Assembly (NCBI GenBank): GCA_937125455.1
Contig: CAKZLK010000015.1
Coordinates: 1-64,000 of the forward strand
DNA: 64,000 nucleotides
Source: an uncultured Aequorivita sp.
GTDB lineage: Bacteria > Bacteroidota > Bacteroidia > Flavobacteriales > Flavobacteriaceae
Direction of reading: 5' to 3'
Both the position numbers and the translations under genes were made by a program. The number at the start of each line of letters is the position of its first letter. The first letter of the stretch is position 1. A model generated the notes under the pieces. It was not told where the DNA came from and did not search any database. It saw only the letters and a program-made list of their open reading frames with translations. Below, in pieces: positions 51,212 to 60,670 of this stretch.

Positions 51212-53179
51212 ATGAAAAAAGTAATTAATATTTTAGTTTCCCTAGTTATGGTCGCTGGTTTAGTGAGTTGTAACAATGGTGAAAACAAAAAAGGAAACAA
51301 GGGGCAGGGTGGTTTGGCTACCAATGCCGCTGAAAAAGTATACGTAGCTCCTGGTGATCATGATGAGTTTTATGCTTTTATTTCTGGAGGATTCAGTGGA
51401 CAGCTTGCTGTTTACGGTTTGCCATCTGGGCGATTGTTTAAGGTAATTCCCGTGTTTTCACAAGACCCTGAAAAAGCATATGGTTACAATGAAGAAAGTA
51501 AGCCTATGCTCAATACTTCTTATGGTTTTGTGCCTTGGGGAGATGCGCATCACCCGGATATTTCACAAACAAACGGTGAGCTTGATGGACGGTGGGTTTT
51601 TATAAATGAAAATAATACGCCACGAATTGCGCGTATAGACCTAACCACTTTTGAAACTGCTGAAATTATCGAAGTACCAAACAGTGCTGGTAACCACAGT
51701 TCTTCTTTTGTTACAGAAAATACGGAATATGTTGTTGCGGGAACTCGTTTCTCAGTGCCAATTCCACAGCGCGATATGCCTATTAAGGATTATAAAGGAA
51801 ATTTTAAAGGAGCATTATCTTTCATTAGTGTTGATCCTGAGTCAGGTAATATGTCAATCAAATTCCAATTGTTGATGCCTGGATTTGATTATGATCTTTC
51901 ACACCCTGGACGTGACAAATCTCATGGTTGGTTCTTCTTTACTACTTATAATACAGAAGAGGCCAATTCATTATTGGAAGTAAATGCCTCTCAAAACGAT
52001 AAGGATTTTATTGCAGCCGTAAACTGGAAGAAAATTGAAGAATATGTAAATAATGGTGGGGGAACAAAAGTTCCTGCAAAATATGCACATAACATTTATA
52101 GTGATGAAACACATTCGGCCACTTCAACTATGATGGACGAAGTGCTTACAGTAAATCCAGTCGATGTGCCTGGGGCTATATTTTTCCTTCCAACCCCTAA
52201 ATCCCCACACGGTTGTGATGTTGACCCAACTGGAGAATATATTGTTGGTAACGGTAAACTTTCTGCTGACTTAACTGTTCATTCATTTACAAAAATGCTC
52301 GCAGCTATCGAAAATAAGAAGTTTGATGGCGAAGCTTATGGTATTCCAATCTTAAAATTTGAGGATGTATTGGCAGGAACTGTGAAGCAACCAGGCTTAG
52401 GCCCATTGCACACAGAGTTTGACGGTAAAGGTAATGCCTATACCACTTTCTTTATTTCTTCTGAAGTAGTAAAATGGAAATTGGGAACCTGGGAGGTTGT
52501 AGATCGTCAACCTGCGTACTATTCTGTAGGTCACGGTATGATTCCAGGAGGAAACTCACGCAAGCCTTTCGGTAAGTATTTTGTTTCAATGAATAAGATT
52601 ACTAAAGACCGCTATTTGCCAACAGGACCAGAAGTTACCCAGTCTGCGCAGTTGTATGACATTAGTGGTGATAAAATGGAACTTTTGTTGGATTTCCCAA
52701 CCATTGGTGAGCCACATTACGCTGCGGGAATCCCTGCAGATATTGTTGCAAAAAACTCAAGGCAAATATTCAAATTATCTGAAAATAAACACCCTTATGC
52801 CACGATTACTGATGGTGATGCACGGGTAGAGCGTAAAGGAAACGAAGTACATATTTATATGACCATGATCCGAAGCCATTTTAATCCAGATAACATTGAA
52901 GGTGTGAAAGTAGGCGATAAGGTTTTCTTCCACGTTACCAACCACGAGCAAGATTACGATGTACCCCACGGAATCAGTATGATTGGAGCAAACACTTCTG
53001 AGTTGTTAATAATGCCAGGACAGACCGAAACTTTTATCTGGGAACCAAAATTGCCTGGTGTATGGCCGTTTTATTGCACAGACTTCTGTTCTGCATTGCA
53101 CCAAGAAATGCAAGGTTATGTTCGTGTGAGCCCTGCAGGTTCTGGAACAGAGCTTAAATGGTCTTTGGGCGAAGATTAA
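51212..53179 (+). CDS. nosZ: Nitrous-oxide reductase, clade II type
   Basis: 655 residues. Reduces N2O to N2 in the periplasm. The Sec-type lipoprotein signal (VSC, C20) instead of a Tat signal marks clade II. N-terminal seven-bladed propeller with CuZ histidines (for example DAHHPD and GNHSS); C-terminal cupredoxin with the CuA set C622, C626, H630 and M633 (CTDFCSALHQEM). All ligands appear intact. Second in importance only to the cyt c in a cluster with NosL, D, F and Y. Confidence 0.96.
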   Translation: MKKVINILVSLVMVAGLVSCNNGENKKGNKGQGGLATNAAEKVYVAPGDHDEFYAFISGGFSGQLAVYGLPSGRLFKVIPVFSQDPEKAYGYNEESKPMLNTSYGFVPWGDAHHPDISQTNGELDGRWVFINENNTPRIARIDLTTFETAEIIEVPNSAGNHSSSFVTENTEYVVAGTRFSVPIPQRDMPIKDYKGNFKGALSFISVDPESGNMSIKFQLLMPGFDYDLSHPGRDKSHGWFFFTTYNTEEANSLLEVNASQNDKDFIAAVNWKKIEEYVNNGGGTKVPAKYAHNIYSDETHSATSTMMDEVLTVNPVDVPGAIFFLPTPKSPHGCDVDPTGEYIVGNGKLSADLTVHSFTKMLAAIENKKFDGEAYGIPILKFEDVLAGTVKQPGLGPLHTEFDGKGNAYTTFFISSEVVKWKLGTWEVVDRQPAYYSVGHGMIPGGNSRKPFGKYFVSMNKITKDRYLPTGPEVTQSAQLYDISGDKMELLLDFPTIGEPHYAAGIPADIVAKNSRQIFKLSENKHPYATITDGDARVERKGNEVHIYMTMIRSHFNPDNIEGVKVGDKVFFHVTNHEQDYDVPHGISMIGANTSELLIMPGQTETFIWEPKLPGVWPFYCTDFCSALHQEMQGYVRVSPAGSGTELKWSLGED

Positions 53180-53234
53180 AAGATGTTTTTAGTTGTGAAA
53201 ATACTAGATTAGTGATTAATAGTATTTTCAGAGT

Positions 53235-53268
53235 AAAAGGCGGGGGTTGTTGATTTCCCCCGTCTTTT
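53235..53268 (+). terminator. Hairpin after nosZ
   Basis: Twelve-base stem AAAAGGCGGGGG/CCCCCGTCTTTT with one G-T pair and a ten-base loop. It probably reduces expression of the downstream assembly genes relative to nosZ; no -7 element was found before 53387. Confidence 0.72.
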
Positions 53269-53386
53269 AAAAAGATTTGAAAACCCTTTTATTTTCAATT
53301 TCTAAAATCAATACTCAAAATATCCTTACAAATACTTAAACAAAAAACAACACACACTGACGTTTAAGATTTAAAATTCAAACAAA

Positions 53387-54019
53387 ATGAAGAAAGCAGG
53401 TATATTAATGATTGTGGGCTCTTTGTTGTTATTAGGACTTTTTAAATTTCCCTTGTGGAACATCATGCTCGGTGCACCACAATATCCAGATCCATTGGGA
53501 ATGGATATTTATATTAAAGGAATTCAAGGGGTACAAGAATTTGACATTCAAAATATTGATGGTTTAAATCATTACATCGGTATGAAAACAATTCCCGAAC
53601 CAAAAGATATGTGGGAATTTCAAATATTTCCACTAGTCATTGGAGCTATGGTTGCTCTTGGGGTTATTATAGGGTTGCTTGGTTTCTTTGGGAAAGTGAG
53701 TTATAAATGGTTTATTGGTTGGTTTCTGGTAATGTCTGTTTTGGGGATTATGGGAATGTATGATTTTAATGCTTGGCTAGCCGAATACGGAAGTGATTTA
53801 AACCCAAAAGCTATTATGAAATTGCTCAACCCCGACGGCACCCCGATGACTTACAAACCACCACTCATGGGCTATCAAAAAATGCTTAACTTCGATGTAG
53901 ATTCTTGGCCAGCAACCGGCGCATATATGATGTTTGTTGGGATGATGTTAACCATTGTAGCATTCTTTGTTGGAAAGAAAGAATACAAAAAAATATCTTT
54001 AAAAAAAGTAACTGAATAA
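53387..54019 (+). CDS. nos-cluster membrane protein
   Basis: 210 residues with four hydrophobic segments (about 3-24, 85-105, 109-127 and 178-197) and a periplasmic loop between the first two. Motifs YPDPLGMDIYI and MTYKPPLMGYQKM are unfamiliar. It sits where clade II clusters often place a membrane protein of unknown role. Its stop overlaps the nosL start by one base. Confidence 0.7.
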   Translation: MKKAGILMIVGSLLLLGLFKFPLWNIMLGAPQYPDPLGMDIYIKGIQGVQEFDIQNIDGLNHYIGMKTIPEPKDMWEFQIFPLVIGAMVALGVIIGLLGFFGKVSYKWFIGWFLVMSVLGIMGMYDFNAWLAEYGSDLNPKAIMKLLNPDGTPMTYKPPLMGYQKMLNFDVDSWPATGAYMMFVGMMLTIVAFFVGKKEYKKISLKKVTE

Positions 54020-54453
54020 TGAAAAACTTCATCTTTTTGGGTATTGTTACTGCTTTGCTAACTTCGTGCAACGTGAGCCCACAACAAATAGAATATGGCA
54101 CAGATGCTTGTCATTATTGCAACATGACTATTGTGGATAGGCAACATGCATCTCAGCTTGTAACTACAAAAGGGAAAGCCTATAAGTATGATGCTATAGA
54201 ATGTATGGTTAATTCCCTACAGGGCGAATTGAAGGACACTGAAATCGCTTTGTATTTAACTGCAGATTTCAGAAAACCAGGACAATTAATGGACGCTACC
54301 ATGGCCACCTATCTTGTAAGCGAACAGGTTCCGAGTCCCATGGGGGCCAACCTTTCCGCTTTTGAAAATGAAAACGCTGCACTTAAGGGACAGGAAGAAT
54401 TCACAGGGCAACTTTTTTCTTGGGAAGAAATCCAAAATCAAATAAAAAAATAA
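54019..54453 (+). CDS. nosL: NosL copper-chaperone lipoprotein
   Basis: 144 residues; lipobox TSC (C17). The copper ligands are in C31-HY-C34-N-M36 and ECMVN. Delivers Cu(I) for NosZ maturation. One-base overlap with the upstream membrane protein gene and 3 bases before the cupin gene. Confidence 0.9.
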   Translation: MKNFIFLGIVTALLTSCNVSPQQIEYGTDACHYCNMTIVDRQHASQLVTTKGKAYKYDAIECMVNSLQGELKDTEIALYLTADFRKPGQLMDATMATYLVSEQVPSPMGANLSAFENENAALKGQEEFTGQLFSWEEIQNQIKK

Positions 54454-54456
54454 AAT

Positions 54457-54747
54457 ATGTATCAAATAAACGATACCATCAGTAATCAGGGTTTCAACAA
54501 GCTTCAGGTTTCAAAACTGAATAACGAACCCGCTGAAACTATATTAATTACACTTGAAAAAGGTGCAACATTCCCAGAACATACCTCACCAAGAGATGCA
54601 CATATAATTGTTTTGGAAGGCGAAATACAATTCCATATAAATTCTGAAATTTTTCATTTAAAAACCTATCAAGATTTTAAATTTCCTAAGGAAACAAAGC
54701 ATTGGGTGGAAGCTATTGAAAACTCGAAATTCTTGATTATCCGTTAA
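54457..54747 (+). CDS. Small cupin protein in the nos cluster
   Basis: 96 residues, single cupin barrel (ATFPEHTSPRDAHIIVLEGEIQFHI ... TKHWVEAIENS). The histidines in the two cupin motifs could bind a metal. No signal peptide, so cytosolic. Its role in nos assembly is unknown. Confidence 0.8.
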   Translation: MYQINDTISNQGFNKLQVSKLNNEPAETILITLEKGATFPEHTSPRDAHIIVLEGEIQFHINSEIFHLKTYQDFKFPKETKHWVEAIENSKFLIIR

Positions 54748-54791
54748 ATTATCCACCTTCAATCTTTCGATTGGTTAATTTCAATTTACAC

Positions 54792-56045
54792 TTGAAAAAA
54801 AATCTTAAAATATTTACTTTCTTTTTATTGGTTTTTTGCACTATCCAAGGTTTTGCAAAAACGATAACCGTTTGCAGTTCCTGTGCTGTAAAAACAATCC
54901 AGGAAGGAATAAAGCAAGCCGGGGAAGGCGATACGGTTTTAGTGAAGAAAGGAATTTATAAGGAAGTAAATATCATTATTGATAAAAGCATAATTCTTTT
55001 AGGCGAAAACCTTCCCATTATTGATGGTGAGGATAAAGGCGAAATCATAAAAATAACAGCTGATAATGTAACCGTTGACGGTTTCAAAATTATTAATGTA
55101 GGAACAAGTTATACTTCAGATTATGCTGCAGTACGCGTTATAAAAAGAAACGGATTTTTAATTCAGAATCTGGAACTCGAAAAACTTTTCTTCGGAATTT
55201 ATCTCGAAAAATCCAACGACGGAAAAGTGCTGAACAACAAAATAAGAGGAGATGCTGTAAACGAATACAATTCTGGAAACGGCATTCAGCTTTGGTACTG
55301 CAAAGGTGTTGAGGTGCGCGGAAATACTGTAGAAAATGTTCGTGACGGTATTTACCTTGAATTTTCAGATAACATTAAAATAAGCCATAATTTAAGCAGA
55401 AACAACCTGCGCTACGGGTTGCATTTTATGTTTAGCAACCACGATACTTATGAATACAATACTTTTGAAAACAATGGGGCAGGAGTGGCCGTCATGTTTT
55501 CAAAGTTTATTGAAATGAACAATAATATTTTTAAGGAAAATTGGGGAACGGCTGCTTTCGGACTTCTTTTGAAAGAAATAAACGATGCCAAAATAACCAA
55601 TAACGTTTTTAAGGAAAACACCATCGGAATAAACATTGAAGGCAGTAATCGAATAGATTATAAAAACAACGATTTTATAAGTAACGGCTGGGCCATAAAA
55701 GTGCGAGGGGCTTGCTATACCAATAATTTCGAGAACAACAATTTTCTGTATAATTCCTTTGATATTTCATACAACAGTAACTTGAACGATAATAAATTTG
55801 ACCATAATTTTTGGAGTAATTACACGGGTTATGATTTGGACAAAAACGGTATAGGCGACGTGCCTTATCGCCCAGTGAAACTGTTTTCATATATAGTAAA
55901 CCGTACGCCGGAAACCATTATTTTACTGCGAAGCCTTTTTATTGATATTATAGATTTTTCAGAAAAAGTTTCGCCGGTTTTCACTCCTGATAATTTGGTA
56001 GACGAAAACCCAAAAATGAAGACCATAAACCATGATAGAAGTTAA
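54792..56045 (+). CDS. nosD: NosD periplasmic accessory protein
   Basis: 417 residues from a TTG at 54792, which gives a typical signal peptide (MKKNLKIF ... GFAK); another TTG at 54771 is possible but places seven extra residues before the basic region. Right-handed beta-helix of NosD/CASH repeats (about 30-330). Works with NosFY in CuZ assembly. Overlaps nosF by 14 bases. Confidence 0.88.
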   Translation: MKKNLKIFTFFLLVFCTIQGFAKTITVCSSCAVKTIQEGIKQAGEGDTVLVKKGIYKEVNIIIDKSIILLGENLPIIDGEDKGEIIKITADNVTVDGFKIINVGTSYTSDYAAVRVIKRNGFLIQNLELEKLFFGIYLEKSNDGKVLNNKIRGDAVNEYNSGNGIQLWYCKGVEVRGNTVENVRDGIYLEFSDNIKISHNLSRNNLRYGLHFMFSNHDTYEYNTFENNGAGVAVMFSKFIEMNNNIFKENWGTAAFGLLLKEINDAKITNNVFKENTIGINIEGSNRIDYKNNDFISNGWAIKVRGACYTNNFENNNFLYNSFDISYNSNLNDNKFDHNFWSNYTGYDLDKNGIGDVPYRPVKLFSYIVNRTPETIILLRSLFIDIIDFSEKVSPVFTPDNLVDENPKMKTINHDRS

Positions 56046-56742
56046 GGATTTATTTAAAAAATTTGGCAAAAACGAGGTGCTAAAAGGCATTGATCTTACT
56101 ATTGAGCGGGGCGGAATTTTCTCTGTTCTCGGTCCAAATGGTTCTGGAAAAACAACATTGATAAAATGTATTTTAGGGATGGTTTTACCAGATGCCGGAC
56201 AAATTTCCATAGATGGTAAACCATTGAAAAACAATTTCAAATACCGAAACGAGATCGATTATTTACCACAAATAGCGAACTTTCCGGGAAATTTGAAAGT
56301 TAGCGAACTTATTGATATGATAAAGGATTTGCGCGATGCAAAAGCAACTAAAGATGAAGAATTGATAGAACTTTTTAAACTGCAGCCTTTTCTCAATAAA
56401 AAATTGTCAAATCTTTCCGGTGGCACAAAACAAAAAGTGAATTTGGTACTCACTTTTATGTTTGACAGTCCGTTGATTATTTTGGACGAACCCACAAATG
56501 GTTTGGATCCCATTTCGCATTTACGATTAAAAAATCTTATCAATACTGAAAAAGAAAAAGGAAAGACCATTTTGATTACTTCCCACATTTTGAGCTTTGT
56601 AGAAGAAATTTCTGATGAAATTGTTTTCCTTTTGGAAGGAAAAATCTATTTCAAGGGAAGTATTACCGAATTGAAAACCAAGACCGAACAACCCGATTTT
56701 GAACACGCTATAGCCTCCATTTTATCTTCAAGTTATGCTTAA
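56032..56742 (+). CDS. nosF: NosF ABC ATPase
   Basis: 236 residues; Walker A GPNGSGKTT, signature LSGGTKQK, Walker B IILDEPTNGLDP. Partner of NosD and NosY. Overlaps nosY by 8 bases. Confidence 0.93.
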   Translation: MIEVKDLFKKFGKNEVLKGIDLTIERGGIFSVLGPNGSGKTTLIKCILGMVLPDAGQISIDGKPLKNNFKYRNEIDYLPQIANFPGNLKVSELIDMIKDLRDAKATKDEELIELFKLQPFLNKKLSNLSGGTKQKVNLVLTFMFDSPLIILDEPTNGLDPISHLRLKNLINTEKEKGKTILITSHILSFVEEISDEIVFLLEGKIYFKGSITELKTKTEQPDFEHAIASILSSSYA

Positions 56743-57517
56743 AATATTAAAATATAGTTTTTACGATTTAATGCGAAGCCGCTGGAGCTACGTGTATTTT
56801 TTATTCTATTTGCTATTGGGCATCGTGCTTTTGTTTTTGAACAATGACCTTTCTAAAGCAGTAATAACGCTGATGAATGTTATCATTATTCTGGTGCCGC
56901 TTATCGGAACTATTTTTGGGGTAATGTATTATTACAACTCGCGGGAATTTACCGAATTGCTTTTGGCACAGCCCGTAAAACGCAGCTCCATCTTTCTGGG
57001 TCAGTATTTTGGTGTCGCAACTTCTTTGGCAATGAGTTTAGTAATTGGGCTGGGAATGCCTTTTGTTTTCTACGGAATCTTCAACAGCAATGCCATTTGG
57101 GATTTTTCATTATTGCTTGTAACCGGCGCATTTTTGACCTTTATCTTCACTGCATTGGCTTTTGTGATAGCGCTTCGTAACGAAAACAAGATAAAAGGTT
57201 TTGGCTATGCAATTCTGCTTTGGCTTTTTATGGCGGTTATTTATGACGGTATTTTTTTAATGTCGCTTTTATATTTTGAAGATTATCCGCTAGATAAATT
57301 TTCGCTAGTGGCAACGATGCTGAATCCTGTGGATCTATCCCGTGTTTTAATTTTATTAAAGCTTGATATTTCAGCACTTTTGGGTTATACAGGTGCTGTT
57401 TTTCAAAAATTCTTTGGAACTAATTTTGGTCTAGTTCTTTCTTCAGCTTTATTGGCGCTTTGGGTATTGGTGCCTACTTTCTTTATTTGGCGAATTGCTA
57501 AGCGGAAGGATTTTTAA
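56735..57517 (+). CDS. nosY: NosY ABC permease
   Basis: 260 residues, six hydrophobic helices, with SREFTELLLAQPVKRSSIF, the ABC-2 signature. Last gene of the nos cluster; no nosR or nosX gene is present, as is usual for clade II. Confidence 0.9.
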   Translation: MLKILKYSFYDLMRSRWSYVYFLFYLLLGIVLLFLNNDLSKAVITLMNVIIILVPLIGTIFGVMYYYNSREFTELLLAQPVKRSSIFLGQYFGVATSLAMSLVIGLGMPFVFYGIFNSNAIWDFSLLLVTGAFLTFIFTALAFVIALRNENKIKGFGYAILLWLFMAVIYDGIFLMSLLYFEDYPLDKFSLVATMLNPVDLSRVLILLKLDISALLGYTGAVFQKFFGTNFGLVLSSALLALWVLVPTFFIWRIAKRKDF

Positions 57518-57547
57518 TTTTCTTTATTACTTAAAATTGTTTTTCAA

Positions 57548-57565
57548 AGGTGTAATGAAACACCT
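57548..57565 (+). terminator. Weak hairpin after nosY
   Basis: Six-base stem AGGTGT/ACACCT with a six-base loop, followed by aatttta. Possible end of the nos transcript. Confidence 0.35.
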
Positions 57566-57597
57566 AATTTTACAACTAATGGGACATAAAAAAAAGT

Positions 57598-58203
57598 ATG
57601 AAGAAATTAATTGAACATTCCCTTTCAAAAGCAATGGATTACACCCATTACAACTTATTTTTTAAGCAATTGGTAGCAGAGAAAAGAACTACTGGAGCGC
57701 AAACCTTAGAAAAAATAAATTATACAAAATTGAATTTCAGTCGTACAAAAAGACTGGACAAAACAGCTGAGATCGTCCGAGAGTATATTGACGTTTTCAA
57801 AAATATTCCCGACAGACAAACGTGGCTTGTAATAAGCGAACCCTGGTGTGGTGATGCGGCACAGATGCTTCCCTTTTTGAATAAAATTGCCCAGCTTTCC
57901 GAAAATATAGATTTAAAGATCGTACTACGTGACGAAAATCCGGAGCTTATGGATAATTTTTTAACAAATGGTTCTCGCTCCATTCCGGTTTTACTTATAA
58001 TCGATGAAAATTTTAATGTAACCCAAACATGGGGTCCGCGTTCTAAAACTGCTACAAAACTTGTAAAAGATTATAAAGTCAAACACGGAAAGATTGATGC
58101 CACTTTAAAAGAAATGCTTCAAATTTGGTACAACAATGACAAAGGTACTTCCGTGGTGAAGGATCTTTCCGAGATAGTTAATTCAACAAAAGCAATTTGC
58201 TGA
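57598..58203 (+). CDS. Thioredoxin-fold protein with a single active-site cysteine
   Basis: 201 residues, thioredoxin-like family. The site reads SEPWCGDAAQML, with only one cysteine where thioredoxins have CxxC; SIPVLLIID carries the cis-proline. Such YtpP-like proteins may act as bacillithiol/thiol transferases or chaperones. The gene stands alone, 80 bases after nosY. A second cysteine occurs only at the C-terminus (KAIC). Confidence 0.75.
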   Translation: MKKLIEHSLSKAMDYTHYNLFFKQLVAEKRTTGAQTLEKINYTKLNFSRTKRLDKTAEIVREYIDVFKNIPDRQTWLVISEPWCGDAAQMLPFLNKIAQLSENIDLKIVLRDENPELMDNFLTNGSRSIPVLLIIDENFNVTQTWGPRSKTATKLVKDYKVKHGKIDATLKEMLQIWYNNDKGTSVVKDLSEIVNSTKAIC

Positions 58204-58243
58204 TATTTATCATTTTCAATGATTGGTAAATTCCCCAAATTTG
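58200..58243 (+). promoter_or_regulatory. FNR-like box and -7 element before the CoA-transferase
   Basis: CTGATATTTATCAT (58200-58213) begins inside the preceding stop region; exactly 22 bases later is CAAATTTG (58236-58243), one change from TAnnTTTG. Confidence 0.65.
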
Positions 58244-58258
58244 CATAAAAATAATATC

Positions 58259-59527
58259 ATGCAAATCGTTTCTGCCGAAGAGGCTGTATCTATAGTAAAA
58301 TCAAATGACCGGGTGTATTTTCAGGGAGCTGCAATGACACCCAATTTATTGATTGACAGTTTATGCGAAAGGTATCATGAACTTAAAAATGTCGAAATAA
58401 TACAAATCCATACCCATGGTGATGCCAAGTATTCGCGAGAGCCATACAGCAATACCTTTAAACTATCCAGTTGTTTTGTTGGCGAAAATGTTCGAAAAGG
58501 AGTGAATACACTTAACGGTGATTACATTCCTGTTTTTTTGAGCGAAATTCATTGGCTTTTTAGAAGAAATATTCTACCATTGGATGTTGCTTTTATTCAA
58601 GTTTCACCACCAGATAGCCATGGGTTTTGTTCCTTGGGAGTTTCGGTTGATGTTACTTTACCAGCTATCCAAACGGCAAAGAAAGTTGTTGCGCAAATAA
58701 ATCCAAAAGTTCCCAGAACTCATGGAGATGGTATAATTCATATTAAAAATATAGATTTTGCCGTTGAAGTGGATATACCTATTCACGCTTCTGTAATGGG
58801 AGCTCCCACAGAGGTGGAGACGACCATCGGGAAGCACGTTGCTAGTTTGGTTGAAGATGGCGCCACGTTGCAAATGGGGATTGGTAATATACCCAATGCC
58901 GTACTTCACAATTTGCAAAACCACAAAAGACTGGGAATACACACCGAAATGTTCAGCGATGGCATTCTCCCCCTTATTGAAAAAGGTATTATTACTGGTG
59001 AGGATAAAGTGATTAAAACAGGAAAAATAGTTACTTGTTTTGCAATGGGAACTCAAAAATTATACGATTTTATTGATGATAACCCAATTGTACACTTCAA
59101 GGAAGCAGCCTATACAAATGATACGGCAATCATTCGTCAAAACCCCAAAGTAACGGCTATAAATAGTGCTATAGAAATTGATTTGACGGGACAAGTTTGT
59201 GCAGATAGCATTGGGATGTATCAATATTCTGGTGTTGGCGGCCAAATGGATTTTATCCGTGGCGCTTCTTTGTCAGAAAGAGGAAAACCCATTATTGCAA
59301 TGCCGTCAACAACAAACAAAGGTCTTTCTAAAATCACCCCCTTTTTAAAAGAAGGAGCCAGCGTTACTACAACTAGAGCGCATGTTCATTATGTAGTAAC
59401 TGAGTACGGGGTAGTGAATCTTTTCGGAAAAGGACTAGAGCAACGTACCAAAGCCCTTATTTCCATAGCCCATCCCAAACATAGGGAAGCTTTGGAAATA
59501 GAAGCTAAAAGGAGATTTGACAACTAA
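58259..59527 (+). CDS. Acetyl-CoA hydrolase/transferase family protein
   Basis: 422 residues from MQIVSAEEAVSIVKSNDRVYF (58259); a longer TTG reading from 58223 runs through the -7 element and is rejected. Glutamate-type CoA-transferase with N-terminal GAAMTPNLLIDSL, substrate loop GIGNIPNAVL and the C-terminal GVGGQMDFIRGA. Probably moves CoA between acetyl-CoA and another acid (for example succinate or 4-hydroxybutyrate). An FNR-like box suggests a role in acetate production under low oxygen. Confidence 0.85.
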   Translation: MQIVSAEEAVSIVKSNDRVYFQGAAMTPNLLIDSLCERYHELKNVEIIQIHTHGDAKYSREPYSNTFKLSSCFVGENVRKGVNTLNGDYIPVFLSEIHWLFRRNILPLDVAFIQVSPPDSHGFCSLGVSVDVTLPAIQTAKKVVAQINPKVPRTHGDGIIHIKNIDFAVEVDIPIHASVMGAPTEVETTIGKHVASLVEDGATLQMGIGNIPNAVLHNLQNHKRLGIHTEMFSDGILPLIEKGIITGEDKVIKTGKIVTCFAMGTQKLYDFIDDNPIVHFKEAAYTNDTAIIRQNPKVTAINSAIEIDLTGQVCADSIGMYQYSGVGGQMDFIRGASLSERGKPIIAMPSTTNKGLSKITPFLKEGASVTTTRAHVHYVVTEYGVVNLFGKGLEQRTKALISIAHPKHREALEIEAKRRFDN

Positions 59528-59552
59528 TTTTTTTCAGCATTTTTTTAATATT

Positions 59553-59574
59553 TAAATACGTTGAAAGGTATTTA
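59553..59574. promoter_or_regulatory. Putative Rrf2 operator
   Basis: TAAATAC-N8-GTATTTA is a perfect inverted repeat, 20 bases before the rrf2 start. NsrR-type Rrf2 regulators bind AT-rich inverted repeats of similar size, so it may be the regulator's own operator. Confidence 0.55.
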
Positions 59575-59594
59575 CTTTTTAACAAAACAAAAAT

Positions 59595-60023
59595 ATGTTT
59601 TCAAAAGCATGCGAATATGGTATCAGGGCTGTTCTATTTATAGCTAAACAATCCCAAAATGGGGTACGACCAAATATAACGGAAATAGCTAAGGCGGTAG
59701 ACTCTCCAGAACCATTTACAGCTAAGGTCTGTCAACAATTAGTGAGAGAAAATATTTTACTCTCCAAAAAGGGGCCTAATGGTGGATTTTATTTGAAAAA
59801 AGATTCTACTTTAAAGCTTATAGAAGTAATTACTGCGATAGATGGTGATAAACTTTTTAAAGGTTGTGGTTTGGGACTTCAAGAATGTTCTCCAGAACAC
59901 CCTTGTCCTTTACACACGCAGTTTATGGGCGTTCGCAACAGATTGAAATATATGTGCGAAAATACATTGGTAATGGAGCTTGCCTTAGACTTAGAGGAAG
60001 GTGAAACTTTTTTGAAAGTTTAA
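59595..60023 (+). CDS. Rrf2-family regulator, NsrR-like
   Basis: 142 residues. Winged helix with ITEIAKAVDSPEPFTAKVCQQLV; Fe-S-type cysteines CGLGLQECSPEHPC (C-x6-C-x5-C), close to the NsrR arrangement. NsrR senses nitric oxide. It precedes the hemerythrin and RIC genes, forming an NO/Fe-S-stress group. Confidence 0.87.
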   Translation: MFSKACEYGIRAVLFIAKQSQNGVRPNITEIAKAVDSPEPFTAKVCQQLVRENILLSKKGPNGGFYLKKDSTLKLIEVITAIDGDKLFKGCGLGLQECSPEHPCPLHTQFMGVRNRLKYMCENTLVMELALDLEEGETFLKV

Positions 60024-60029
60024 ATTCAA

Positions 60030-60037
60030 TATTTTTG
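60030..60037 (+). promoter_or_regulatory. -7 element before the hemerythrin gene
   Basis: TATTTTTG fits TAnnTTTG. TATTTT-TGT-AAAATA (60030-60044) is also an inverted repeat over it. No FNR-like box lies upstream. Confidence 0.4.
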
Positions 60038-60066
60038 TAAAATACTGATGCAAAACAAGTTCAATA

Positions 60067-60534
60067 ATGGAAAGAAAAAAACCAATAAAACGCCATAAAG
60101 CCCTACAACCCCTGAGTCGTCAACATCATTTTGGACTGCTGTTCAGTTGGAAAATACGAAAAGGCCTCAGTAAAAATATTGCTGTGGAAAGGCTACAGGA
60201 ATATACCAAGTGGTTTTACCAAAAGGAAATAAAGCCTCATTTCAATGATGAGGAAAAGTATCTTTTTCCAATACTTGATGAAGATAATGAATTAATAGTG
60301 CGAGCACTTAAAGAACACGGACGATTAAAAAGTCTTTTTAATTACGAAGAAAATCCTTTAAAATCCTTAACCCAACTGGAAGAAGAACTAGTAGCCCACA
60401 TTCGTTTTGAGGAACGTGTTCTTTTTAACGAAATCCAAAAAGTTGCCACGGAAGCCCAGCTTCAAAAAATTGATGAAATTCACAGTAATTTAGAAAAATC
60501 TCCTGTTTATCACGATCCGTTTTGGGAGAAATGA
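60067..60534 (+). CDS. Hemerythrin-like (HHE) domain protein
   Basis: 155 residues, four-helix HHE bundle. Histidines and acids in LSRQHHFGLL, HFNDEEKYLFP, EHGRL, HIRFEERVLF supply a di-iron site. May bind O2 or NO. Lies between the Rrf2 and RIC genes. Confidence 0.85.
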   Translation: MERKKPIKRHKALQPLSRQHHFGLLFSWKIRKGLSKNIAVERLQEYTKWFYQKEIKPHFNDEEKYLFPILDEDNELIVRALKEHGRLKSLFNYEENPLKSLTQLEEELVAHIRFEERVLFNEIQKVATEAQLQKIDEIHSNLEKSPVYHDPFWEK

Positions 60535-60595
60535 TTTCTTCTTGTGAAGTTTATGCTATAAAGCAAAAAATAATTTAAGATAAAATTATCCTTTT

Positions 60596-60639
60596 ATGAT
60601 TTAGGTCATATTCTACTGCTTATTTTCTTTTAAAATTTG
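60596..60639 (+). promoter_or_regulatory. FNR-like box and -7 element before ric
   Basis: ATGATTTAGGTCAT (60596-60609), exactly 22 bases, then AAAATTTG (60632-60639), one change from TAnnTTTG. Confidence 0.68.
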
Positions 60640-60670
60640 CATCATAATTATTCATTAAATTTTAAAAGCG

